A stretch of DNA of 17,514 bases from positions 1-17,514 of the forward strand of contig CAAFSR010000011.1 in assembly GCA_900765705.1 (NCBI GenBank), written 5' to 3'. Source of the stretch: an uncultured Faecalibacterium sp. (GTDB taxonomy: Bacteria > Bacillota > Clostridia > Oscillospirales > Ruminococcaceae). Below the pieces are notes generated by a model. The model saw only the letters and a list, made by a program, of their open reading frames with translations, ran no database searches and was not told the DNA's origin. Below, piece after piece: positions 1 to 7,070 of this stretch. Made by a program: the position numbers and the translations under genes. Numbering within the stretch: position 1 is the first letter of the stretch; the number at the start of each line of letters is the position of its first letter.

Positions 1-92
1 TGCAAAGTTTTGACTGTACCAAGTATAACAGATATGGATTTACGGCGAAAGGGCAGGACTGTGCCAATGTAGAGACAATTTTGTGCCAATTA
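1..92 (-). promoter_or_regulatory. Promoter element, copy B (leftward), with paired TGCCAAT boxes
   Basis: Read on the minus strand, a -35-like TTTCGC (plus 45-50) and a -10-like TATACT (plus 22-27) are separated by 17 bp. Two copies of TGCCAAT (plus 62-68 and 84-90) lie upstream, 22 bp apart, the nearer one 11 bp from the -35. The whole stretch aligns with 15248-15336, where all the spacings are the same. It would fire leftward out of the window. The boxes are seen; promoter activity and an activator are inferred. Confidence 0.6.
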
Positions 93-540
93 CAGCCCAC
101 CCTTAATAAAAGGAATCGCACCATAACGGCCGATCAAATACCCCTTCTCAAGCTTGGTATCTTTGCGGATAGAAAAAGATTGGAGGGAGAACAGATTGGT
201 AGCAGCGGTCAGTTCATCTTTTTCGGTAAACCAGATCTGATCTCTCCTCAGCACATCCAAGTCAAGAAGATTGGTGTTGTGTGATGTGAAAATCAACTGG
301 GCCCCATTTGGATTGAATTCCACGCTGTTAAAAAGTGAGACTAGATGCTTTGTCAGGAGGGGATGCAGATGAGCGTCCAGTTCGTCTACTACAAGGGGTG
401 TTCCTTCATCCAGCACCTCTTTTACTATGCCAATCAGTTTGAAATAACTGTTGGTGCCATCAGATTCCTCTGCCATGTTCAGTGTGTAGGAAGATGTAAC
501 TGAAAATGAGAAACTGGACTTGGAGTATATCTGTTTTTTT
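90..540 (-). pseudogene. C-terminal remnant of an AAA-family (AAA15/COG1106-like) ATPase
   Basis: The minus-strand frame ending at the TAA at 92-90 encodes the C-terminal third of an ABC-type AAA ATPase. Visible are a signature-like EESDGT, a Walker B VVDELDAHLHP, the switch-histidine stretch IFTSHNTNLLD and the family's usual C-terminus with GRYGAIP. Walker A and the whole N-terminal half are missing. Upstream of roughly position 520-540 the frame turns into AT-rich, hydrophobic translation that overlaps the AbiE promoter, so I place the break there. Such ATPases often work in defence or abortive-infection systems, frequently with an RloB-like partner, which is not visible here. The best reading is a decayed cargo gene cut when the AbiE module arrived. 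The exact left limit of homology is uncertain. Confidence 0.75.
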
Positions 541-546
541 CTCCCA

Positions 547-575
547 TTGACTGCAACAAGAAAAAGTGTTATTAT
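547..575 (+). promoter_or_regulatory. Promoter of the abiE operon
   Basis: TTGACT (547-552) and TATTAT (570-575) are separated by exactly 17 bp, a near-consensus vegetative promoter placing the start of transcription near 582. The ATG of the antitoxin gene follows at 639. A second TATAAT (606-611) lacks a good -35. Confidence 0.7.
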
Positions 576-615
576 GAATACATAAAATAAAGAAAAATTG
601 AGTATTATAATAACA
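567..615. promoter_or_regulatory. Candidate AbiEi operator (9-bp inverted repeat)
   Basis: TGTTATTAT (567-575) and its perfect reverse complement ATAATAACA (607-615) flank the transcription start. The left arm covers the -10 box and the right arm covers a second TATAAT. AbiEi antitoxins are known to repress their own promoter by binding inverted repeats, so the position fits an autorepression site. Binding is inferred. Confidence 0.5.
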
Positions 616-638
616 AGTGCAACAGAAAGGAGATCTGT

Positions 639-1307
639 ATGGAAAAGATAAAGTACCGGGATTTGATCATGCAGTATCTGACTGCTCTGGAGCCAGATCA
701 AACAATTACAACCGAACAGGTCGCACAGTATGTGGCGGAGCGACTTTTACTTGATGCGGCGATGGTAAAAAAGACAGTCAATGTAAATATGGCCCGGCTT
801 GAAAAAGAGGGGCAGATTATGCGTCTAACCAAAGGGATTTACTGCAGGAGGGTGAAAACAGCATTTGGATATTATACTCCGGATAAAGAAACACTTTTTT
901 GTAAGCAATTACTTCGGAAAGAAAACGAGATAATTGGATATGAAACAGGATTGTCGGCATTAAATCGCATTGGTCTTGTTTCTCAAATGCCAAGAAGGAG
1001 ATGCATTGCAACCAACCTGCATACAAAACGAGTTCCGGAAGGAATGCAGATTGAGATTCGGAAACCGCCTATCGTAGTTAATTCTGACAATTTTCGGTAT
1101 TTGCAAATTTTGGATGCAATCAGAGAACTGGATATGGCACCAGTAGATACTGCAAAGCCGATTGATGTGGTAAGAGCTACTGTTGAGGAATTCACATTGA
1201 AAACTGAGATGTTGATTCTGATGGCCAGAAAATATTATGGGCAAAAAACTTTGCTTCGGACCATAGACATTTTGTTGGAGGGTAGTTATGAAATTGCACG
1301 AGGATAA
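639..1307 (+). CDS. abiEi: AbiEi-family (DUF6088-like) antitoxin / transcriptional autorepressor
   Basis: This 222-aa protein is the likely antitoxin half of a type IV toxin-antitoxin pair. Residues about 1-70 form a winged-helix domain (an ITTEQVAQYV helix, then VNMARLEKEGQI and a wing ending LTKGIYCRR), as in AbiEi proteins that bind their own promoter. The rest matches the core of DUF6088/AbiEi proteins as I know them (ENEIIGYETGLSALNRIGL, then a TNLHTKRVP stretch). The start is supported by AAAGGAG at 626-632, six bases before the ATG. The gene overlaps the toxin gene by 20 bp, which fits coupled translation. AbiEi neutralises the toxin without stable binding in the studied cases. It is visibly more AT-rich than the transfer genes, which suggests separately acquired cargo. 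Confidence 0.88.
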   Translation: MEKIKYRDLIMQYLTALEPDQTITTEQVAQYVAERLLLDAAMVKKTVNVNMARLEKEGQIMRLTKGIYCRRVKTAFGYYTPDKETLFCKQLLRKENEIIGYETGLSALNRIGLVSQMPRRRCIATNLHTKRVPEGMQIEIRKPPIVVNSDNFRYLQILDAIRELDMAPVDTAKPIDVVRATVEEFTLKTEMLILMARKYYGQKTLLRTIDILLEGSYEIARG

Positions 1308-2241
1308 ATTTGCTTTTTTGAATATTATCAATTTAATCCATGAGGCTAGCAGCATTAGGGCTGATATTTTGGAGAAGGACTATTATGTTACACTACTGTT
1401 GAGGGAGTTAGCAGGGAAACAGGTAACGCTGCCAGCCTATTTTAAAGGCGGAACGGCCTTGTATAAAGCACAGAAAAGTATCCGCCGGTTTTCAGAGGAT
1501 ATTGACTTGACGGTATGCATCGATAATTGCAGTAACAGCCAGGCTAAGAAACGGCTGGAGATGGCAACAAAGAAATATCAGGCCCTACCACGCACATCCA
1601 GAAAGGATCTCGAAGATGATCGGAAAGGTAGTATCACAACTGTCTATGATTATACTCCGCTTGTAGGCGTTGACTCGGATGATCCGCTCCAACGGTTTGG
1701 GTATGTCAAAGTAGAAGGTACATCCTTTACCGTCAGCGAGCCTTTTACACCGCTTGAAATTGAACCGATACTTTACACTTATGCTACCGAAGAACAGCGA
1801 AATATTCTTCAGTCACAATATAATGTTGCCCCTTTCATGATTAACACAATTCGGTTAGAGAGGATTTTTGCCGACAAGATTTTTGCTGCTGAATTCTATT
1901 ATGAGCGTAAGATGTATTTTGATGTGGCAAAACATCTTTACGATGTCAGCGTCATGTTTGATTTAGAGCAGATTCAGGAAATGATTCAAAATCAGCAGAC
2001 ATTCCTTGAGATGCTGGGGTATAAAAGACTGGAAGAGACCCGAAGAACAGGCAGTGATCTGGCGGAAAAGAAGTTTTCTGATTTTCAGTTGCTCAGAGGG
2101 TTTTCTGATAATGAGGCACTTCGTAAGGACTATCAGAATATGCAGCGCAACTATGTTTTTGCGGAAGAAGATGCATTGTCTTTTGGTTTTGTGGTAGAGC
2201 AGTGGAAGAAACTTGGAGAGGTATTGCTTGCGCTTGAGTAA
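1288..2241 (+). CDS. abiEii: AbiEii/AbiGii-family nucleotidyltransferase toxin
   Basis: This 317-aa protein is the toxin half of the AbiE pair, a DNA polymerase beta-like nucleotidyltransferase. The family motifs are all visible: FKGGTALYK (residues 52-60, nucleotide-binding loop), RRFSEDIDL (about 66-74, metal-binding aspartates), RLERIFADKIFA (about 189-200) and DVAKHLYDV (about 212-220). No catalytic residue looks lost, so the toxin should be active. The start is supported by TTGGAGGG at 1275-1282 ahead of the ATG at 1288, and the gene overlaps the antitoxin end. In the family the toxin transfers nucleotides to cellular targets such as tRNA, stopping growth on phage infection or loss of the element. 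Here it would protect the host against phage and help keep the ICE. Confidence 0.92.
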   Translation: MKLHEDKFAFLNIINLIHEASSIRADILEKDYYVTLLLRELAGKQVTLPAYFKGGTALYKAQKSIRRFSEDIDLTVCIDNCSNSQAKKRLEMATKKYQALPRTSRKDLEDDRKGSITTVYDYTPLVGVDSDDPLQRFGYVKVEGTSFTVSEPFTPLEIEPILYTYATEEQRNILQSQYNVAPFMINTIRLERIFADKIFAAEFYYERKMYFDVAKHLYDVSVMFDLEQIQEMIQNQQTFLEMLGYKRLEETRRTGSDLAEKKFSDFQLLRGFSDNEALRKDYQNMQRNYVFAEEDALSFGFVVEQWKKLGEVLLALE

Positions 2242-2247
2242 GTGCAG

Positions 2248-2265
2248 TATGACACTGGTGTCATA
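2248..2265. repeat. Near-perfect 18-bp palindrome after abiEii
   Basis: TATGACAC and GTGTCATA are exact reverse complements separated by two bases, seven bases after the abiEii stop codon. As RNA it would be a short AT-rich hairpin without a following T-run on the plus strand, so it is not a convincing terminator. It could be a protein-binding site or a scar of cargo insertion. Confidence 0.5.
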
Positions 2266-2285
2266 AAAACTGTGGACAAAAATTA

Positions 2286-2319
2286 GCCAGGGGAGCAGCG
2301 GTTTATCTGCTCCCCTGGC
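2286..2319 (-). terminator. Strong intrinsic terminator closing the minus-strand transfer operon
   Basis: A perfect 13-bp stem (2286-2298 with 2307-2319, GCCAGGGGAGCAG on the outer arm) has an 8-base loop. On the minus strand it is followed by TAATTTTTG. It begins 11 bp after the stop codon of the S1-domain gene. On the plus strand the tail is weaker (ATTGCTTTGCTT), but it may also stop abiE transcripts. Confidence 0.88.
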
Positions 2320-2329
2320 ATTGCTTTGC

Positions 2330-3826
2330 TTACAGGTTCTGACGGATGATCCGGGTGATAATACCTACGGCCACACCCCGCTCCATATCCAGACGGGTGA
2401 CGGCAAAAGATACATCGTCCTTTTTGCCGGGCATCCGGTAGTCATAGCAGGAGTGAGCTACCGCATTGACACCGTTGGAGAGGCGCACATAGACAACGCC
2501 CTTGTGGACATCTGTGACACGACCGGCATACTTGCCCTGGATACGGCACTTCTGCAGGTTGTCCCTGTCGGTGTTCTCGGAAATACTCTTGATGTCAGCC
2601 TTGATGCCCAAGTCCTCCAGACTGTTGCGCCGCACGCTGAGAATACGGACCAGAACCTCATCGCCTACGGAAAAACGCTCATGGGCGTCACCGATCCAGT
2701 CCCAGGCAAGGTCACGGGCAAGGATGGAGGTTTCAACGCCGAAAACTTCCACGCGCACAACCTTTTCAGCCACTGCAATCACACGCGCCTGGACGATGCG
2801 GCCCTCATAGACACGGTACATACCGGCAGCATCCGTATCCAGATAGAAAATCTGGCGTTTGCGCAGCATGGCCTCCTTGCGGCTGGCAACTACGCTGCGG
2901 GTTTTGGAGTCGATACCACGCACGATGAAGTCAATGTCAGCGCCGAGCATGTTGCCGAGGATTTTATTTTGGCGCAGCATAAGGTCGGTATATTCCTGAC
3001 CGGAAGGGCTGCGGCCCAGATTGATCATCATTTCCTTGATAGGGATAATGACACGGAACCCCTTGTAATCCACAACTGCCACCGTCTTGCGGTTGTCCAG
3101 CTGTTCAATGCCGCCCAGCTTGCCGGTGATGATCTTGCGGGTGCGGTAGGCATTATGGATCTCATGCCAGATTACATCATCACGGTCTTCGGCAGTCTCG
3201 ACATCATCCCGGCTGCGGATGGTAAGGACGGGGGCCTCGCCGCGCTGGGGGCGGGGCTGACGCCGGGGAGGAGAAGGAGTGGAGGCAGGAGCGGCAGCTT
3301 CTTCCACGACAGGAACATCAGGCTCCACAGCAGGTTCCTCCGTATCAAGAATAGTGTCGGCTGTATCCGCCGACTCTGTTGTTTCGGCAGGAACTTCCTC
3401 TGTGACAGTTTCTTCAGGAGCAGCAGCTTCTTTCTTCTTTCGGCTGGTACGCTTGGGCTTGGGAGATGCAGGGGGTTCCTGCACAGCGTCGGCGTTATCT
3501 TCGTAAACATCAGGCGGCTGCACATCAGAGTCTTCCGGCATATCAGTGGGAGCAGCGCTTTGATCGTCTGTTTCAGCAGGCGTATCCCCGAACATTTCCT
3601 CCTCGGTAAGTTCAGGAAGGGGATCTTCAGCCATATCTTCGGCAGAGGTGTCCTCCTGGGGCTGATCCATCTGCCCCAGCAGTTCGTTCAAATCCAGACC
3701 ATCGCCAGCGTCAGCAGGAAGGGATTCAGGTTGAGCGGTATCGGCCAGCAGAGTTTCGCCTTCCGACATAACGGTTTCGGTAACAGGAGCGTCCTGTTCC
3801 AGAAGTTCTTTTTTCTTGGTTGCCAT
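2330..3826 (-). CDS. Triple S1-like (OB-fold) nucleic-acid-binding protein with acidic disordered N-terminus
   Basis: In this 498-aa protein residues 1 to about 215 are low-complexity and rich in Glu, Asp, Pro, Ala and Thr, with a basic patch PKPKRTSRKKK near 123-133. The rest contains three S1-like units. Unit 1 (about 229-318) has GFRVIIPIKEM and later a GIDSKTRSVVASRK strand pair. Unit 2 (about 336-411) has YEGRIVQARVIAV and VGDEVLVRILSV. Unit 3 (about 427-495) has IQGKYAGRVTDVHKGVVYV. S1 domains bind single-stranded RNA or DNA. AGGAGG lies 9 bases before the ATG. It is the last gene before the terminator, 34 bp after the coupling-protein gene, so a role in DNA transfer or operon regulation is inferred. 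It is not the ribosomal S1 protein, given its context and divergent units. Confidence 0.8.
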   Translation of the reverse strand: MATKKKELLEQDAPVTETVMSEGETLLADTAQPESLPADAGDGLDLNELLGQMDQPQEDTSAEDMAEDPLPELTEEEMFGDTPAETDDQSAAPTDMPEDSDVQPPDVYEDNADAVQEPPASPKPKRTSRKKKEAAAPEETVTEEVPAETTESADTADTILDTEEPAVEPDVPVVEEAAAPASTPSPPRRQPRPQRGEAPVLTIRSRDDVETAEDRDDVIWHEIHNAYRTRKIITGKLGGIEQLDNRKTVAVVDYKGFRVIIPIKEMMINLGRSPSGQEYTDLMLRQNKILGNMLGADIDFIVRGIDSKTRSVVASRKEAMLRKRQIFYLDTDAAGMYRVYEGRIVQARVIAVAEKVVRVEVFGVETSILARDLAWDWIGDAHERFSVGDEVLVRILSVRRNSLEDLGIKADIKSISENTDRDNLQKCRIQGKYAGRVTDVHKGVVYVRLSNGVNAVAHSCYDYRMPGKKDDVSFAVTRLDMERGVAVGIITRIIRQNL

Positions 3827-3860
3827 AGATTAAAACCTCCTATGAATTTGATAGTTTTGT

Positions 3861-5816
3861 TCAAGACAGGATGGAATCCTTGTCTGTGGTGATAATGCCT
3901 TCCGGCGTACCGGCAGATTTAGGGGCCGGAGCCTCTTTGGGTGATTTATCCGTGGGGGATGCCGGCTTGGTGGCTTTGCGCTTTGCCGGTTTCTTTGCTG
4001 CAGGAGCCGGTTTCGGCGTGGGCTGCGGTGTTTTGGCGGCTTCTTCTTCCAAGCGGCGCCATTCCGGCACATGGGCAGATGCTTTGCAGGAACGCAGGTA
4101 CTTGGCTTCCGGGTGTTTGGAGTAATCCATTTTGTCTACCTGCAGAACCTTCTTGCCACGGATGATGATGAGCGCCTGATCCAGCGGGAGCCGCAGGACT
4201 TCATCAGGAGTAAGTACAGGGCGTTTTCCAACACCGGAGGTCTCACGAAACTCCGGTGTATAGTTGGAGATACGCCAGGTGCCCAGCTGTTTGGATTTAC
4301 TGGATACTGCTACAGAGGCAAGCCCTGTCCTGGCAGAAATAAATTCGGCAGTAAGCTGGTCTGTACAGCCTAAAAACAACTGCGCGTCACAGTTTCCAAT
4401 GATTTCCTGCCACAAATTCTGCGGGTATCTGTTCTGCAATCCTGCGAGATTTTGGAACACACAGGACATGGAGATATTCCGGGAGCGTATTACGCTGAGC
4501 CGGCGGGAGAGGTCTGGGATCGTGCCGCACGCTGTCAGTTCTTCCCCAAGGATATGGACAGGCACAGGCAGTTTGCCGCCCTCGCAGTTGTGGTCTGCAT
4601 ATCGCACCAGTTTGATGAAGCAGAAAGATAGAAACAGCGAGGCCAGAAAATCAAAGGTGCTGTCCTGGTCGCTGGTAACGAGGAAGTAGGCACAGGGCTG
4701 CTGACCCGGAAGCTCCAGATCGATCTCATTCTTAGCGGTAATTTTTTTGATCAGCTCAGACTGGAATACCTGCAGGCGGCTGCCCAGACCGATAATCACG
4801 CCGCTTCGCACTGTGTCGCTGGCCTGCTTGAACAGGCTGTAGGGTGCTTTGGCAGGGTGCGTGGAAGGAAGCGCCTCGAACAATGTGTCAAGTTGGGATT
4901 CCCCATTGAGAGTCAGCAGCCGGTAGACTTCGCCAATGTTGCGGTTTTCTTCCGCATAGCCTTGATCCACATACAGTACCAAGGCCTTGAGCAGATTCAT
5001 CTCGCAGGCATCCCAGAAATGGTCGCTCTTGCCGTTGTTCGTGGTGTTCTTGATGATGACATCTACAAAAAGCTGGGCCATTAGTTCCTGTCCCTCAACT
5101 TCGGCAAGGCAACACCAGGAATCTGAGTTTTCAGGCGAAACGAGGTTGAATACCTTGACACAATAGCCCCGGCTGCGGAGAAATTCGCTTGACTTCTCGT
5201 ACAATTCCGATTTGGGATCGCAGATGATCAGCGATTCTCCGGCGCCATTTTCGCCTCGGACAGTGGCCTGAAGAATACGATTCATACAAAACGAACGGGT
5301 TTTCATGGAGCCACTGGCGCCGTAGACTGCCAGATTGCCGTTGATTCTGGTATCTTCCGGTATGCAGACTGCTTTGCCATCCAGCATACCCAGTACAACA
5401 CCCTTGTGTTTGCGCAGATCGGGCACCAGATCCAGTACGCCGGACATTTCTTTGCGGGACATCCAGCCGGAGGTGCCATAAGTGCCTTTGGCGGAGTAGG
5501 AGAAATTACGGTCTTCATCATACTCGCCGGCATCACCATATCCCATGCGCATGACCATGATGAGCAGCACTGCTAACAAGCCAATGCAGATCAAAATGCC
5601 ATACACGCCATAAGGCGGTCGGAGCACAGAGGAAAGGCAGAGAAGGAAGTCGGGCGAAGCGGCCAGCGGTGAAGTACCATCGCCGGGAATGCCGCCGCCC
5701 TGTTTCCAGGTTGCATAGTTACCCAAAAGCTGTGCCAGAAAGCCGCCTGCGTATAGGATCGCAAGAATGGCAAAGGGCGCTGCAATCAGGCTCACGATCA
5801 GTTTTTTCTTGTTTAT
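3861..5816 (-). CDS. VirD4/TraG-family type IV coupling protein (T4CP)
   Basis: This membrane ATPase links the relaxosome to the mating channel. Counting from the GTG at 5795, two membrane segments lie at about 2-24 and 66-83. Walker A is GASGSMKT (159-166), followed by the family strand ICDPKSELYE (191-200), a Walker B-like HILGEEL (414-420), CVFQNLAGL (445-453) and FLGCTDQLTAEFISARTG (474-491). The C-terminal 70 residues are a Lys/Pro/Ala-rich tail. The usual Walker B aspartate is Glu here. The start is unusual: the good GGGGAGG (5825-5831) is 8 bases from an ATA codon at 5816, overlapping the upstream stop codon, which would give a 651-aa product beginning with NKKKLI before the first membrane segment. 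The GTG at 5795 (644 aa) is 29 bases from it. I list the longer form. Confidence 0.93.
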   Translation of the reverse strand: MNKKKLIVSLIAAPFAILAILYAGGFLAQLLGNYATWKQGGGIPGDGTSPLAASPDFLLCLSSVLRPPYGVYGILICIGLLAVLLIMVMRMGYGDAGEYDEDRNFSYSAKGTYGTSGWMSRKEMSGVLDLVPDLRKHKGVVLGMLDGKAVCIPEDTRINGNLAVYGASGSMKTRSFCMNRILQATVRGENGAGESLIICDPKSELYEKSSEFLRSRGYCVKVFNLVSPENSDSWCCLAEVEGQELMAQLFVDVIIKNTTNNGKSDHFWDACEMNLLKALVLYVDQGYAEENRNIGEVYRLLTLNGESQLDTLFEALPSTHPAKAPYSLFKQASDTVRSGVIIGLGSRLQVFQSELIKKITAKNEIDLELPGQQPCAYFLVTSDQDSTFDFLASLFLSFCFIKLVRYADHNCEGGKLPVPVHILGEELTACGTIPDLSRRLSVIRSRNISMSCVFQNLAGLQNRYPQNLWQEIIGNCDAQLFLGCTDQLTAEFISARTGLASVAVSSKSKQLGTWRISNYTPEFRETSGVGKRPVLTPDEVLRLPLDQALIIIRGKKVLQVDKMDYSKHPEAKYLRSCKASAHVPEWRRLEEEAAKTPQPTPKPAPAAKKPAKRKATKPASPTDKSPKEAPAPKSAGTPEGIITTDKDSILS

Positions 5817-6898
5817 GGGAACAACCTCCCCTCGAATTTTGTGAAGTCAATGGTCTGGAAGCGCACTCGGGAACCGCAGTAACTGCGAAGTACCTCTGCC
5901 TGGAAGTCAAAGCAGATCAGTGTGCCCGGGCGCTCGGATAGTTCGAGAGAGGTGTTAAAGCGTGCGATACGGGGCAGATCGCAGAAATAGCCAAACAGGA
6001 CTGGTGAGCCATCCAGTGAAATGCCGTCATGCTCAATAGCCAGTCCGGGCTGCCTCGCAGTAAGACCTTGGAGCAGAATGCGATCCAGTTCCGCAGTTTT
6101 CCCAGGGTCGCACAGCAGTGCAAGTATCACCTCCCCCGGATGGTCGTTGGTAAGATAAAGAAAATGCTCATAGCTGCCATCCAGCATGAAGAAATCATGT
6201 TTGCGTCCTCCGGTGCTGGTCAAAATCTGGTAAGCCAGATCCATGCTGTTGCCCAGAATCAGTCCATGAACATCCTCATGGCGAAACTGTGGGGACAGGC
6301 GCTGTTGGCAGATTACGCTCCAAATCAATGCCTTGACCCGCATTTCCGATTTGTAGCGCCACTTCATCAGGGCGCTGCTGCTGTTGTAGGTCACGAAGAT
6401 GCCGGAGGGCGCAAGGAGTATTCCAGTGGAGCGGGAACTGCGGATCTTCGTGGTGTCGATCCCCATTTCTTTCACTTCTCTGGAACTGAAAAAAGCAGGA
6501 TAGACAATCCTGCCGCCAGCGTAACCCTCCGGCGCAAAAATTGCCGGTTTTTCATCCCGATACACACATACACCCGCATTATCCATGGTCACATAGGTTT
6601 CTGCCAGGCGGTGTAGCCGGAGTCTTCGGTCAATTTCGCATTTCAAACGGTTGGTGTCGGTATCTCCTGTCAGGTAGCTGGCAAACCTGTCCGGCCGGCT
6701 TTCCAGCAGAGTGGCTTTGGCTCGCGGCCCCAGACGGTAGCCGCGCAGTTTATCCCGGTAATAGGTACGCAGCAGCCCGTCTTTTTTCAGTGCAGTGACA
6801 ACAGACTCCAGATAATATGGACTGCCGGGAAGTCTGTTAAGCTGGTCTGTGGGGAACTCGCCGGAGATGGCAGTCAGAGAGAGAAGCTTGTACGCCAT
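5813..6898 (-). CDS. Winged-helix protein of the transfer operon, function unknown
   Basis: I do not recognise a named function for this 361-aa protein. Residues about 1-75 look like a winged helix (TAISGEFPTDQL, SVVTALKKDGLL, then a wing RTYYRDKLRGYRLGPRAKATL), similar in style to the DNA-binding start of replication-relaxation proteins. The remainder is mixed alpha/beta with no catalytic motif I can name. It sits directly before the coupling protein gene (stop overlapping its likely start), so an accessory role in relaxosome or DNA processing is plausible. The ATG at 6898 lacks its own ribosome site: the GGAGG (6932-6936) is 33 bases upstream. The codons before the ATG read SLGKFPQPDT and look protein-like, so the natural start may lie upstream, disturbed by a one-base change. 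Confidence 0.8.
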   Translation of the reverse strand: MAYKLLSLTAISGEFPTDQLNRLPGSPYYLESVVTALKKDGLLRTYYRDKLRGYRLGPRAKATLLESRPDRFASYLTGDTDTNRLKCEIDRRLRLHRLAETYVTMDNAGVCVYRDEKPAIFAPEGYAGGRIVYPAFFSSREVKEMGIDTTKIRSSRSTGILLAPSGIFVTYNSSSALMKWRYKSEMRVKALIWSVICQQRLSPQFRHEDVHGLILGNSMDLAYQILTSTGGRKHDFFMLDGSYEHFLYLTNDHPGEVILALLCDPGKTAELDRILLQGLTARQPGLAIEHDGISLDGSPVLFGYFCDLPRIARFNTSLELSERPGTLICFDFQAEVLRSYCGSRVRFQTIDFTKFEGRLFP

Positions 6899-6950
6899 CG
6901 TGTCTGGCTGTGGGAATTTCCCAAGTGATCACCTCCTTGTGGTGTGTGGC

Positions 6951-6982
6951 TTTTACCGAGACTGCAAGGAACTTCGGTAAAA
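6951..6982. repeat. Inverted repeat in the leader of the coupling-protein unit
   Basis: TTTTACCGA (6951-6959) and TCGGTAAAA (6974-6982) form a 9-bp stem with a 14-base loop, between the intrinsic terminator at 7002-7024 and the ribosome site at 6932-6936. There is no T-run after the stem on either strand beyond the stem's own bases, so it is a leader hairpin of unknown role. Confidence 0.5.
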
Positions 6983-7001
6983 ATCCGTGGTGTAACGACA
7001 G

Positions 7002-7024
7002 AAAAAAGCCCCGAAATCCGGGGC
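7002..7024 (-). terminator. Intrinsic terminator splitting the minus-strand gene cluster
   Basis: On the minus strand GCCCCG (7024-7019), loop GATTT and CGGGGC (7013-7008) are followed at once by TTTTTT (7007-7002). It lies 47 bp after the stop codon of the DUF6100-like gene and about 100 bp before the winged-helix gene. It either ends the T4SS transcript or limits read-through into the coupling-protein unit. Confidence 0.85.
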
Positions 7025-7070
7025 GAAATACGATGTTGCGGCAGGTCGGACAAGCAATGGCTGAAAATGC

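Noticed and set aside
540..701. Hydrophobic, membrane-like stretch at the start of the minus frame over the AbiE promoter
   Set aside because: AT-rich non-coding and antisense DNA naturally gives Leu/Ile/Val/Phe codons; it has no similarity to the ATPase and no ribosome site.
2321..3892. Long plus-strand open frame of 523 codons opposite the S1-domain gene
   Set aside because: It is the antisense shadow of a well-supported minus gene with ribosome site and S1 motifs; the plus frame shows no domain and no ribosome site.
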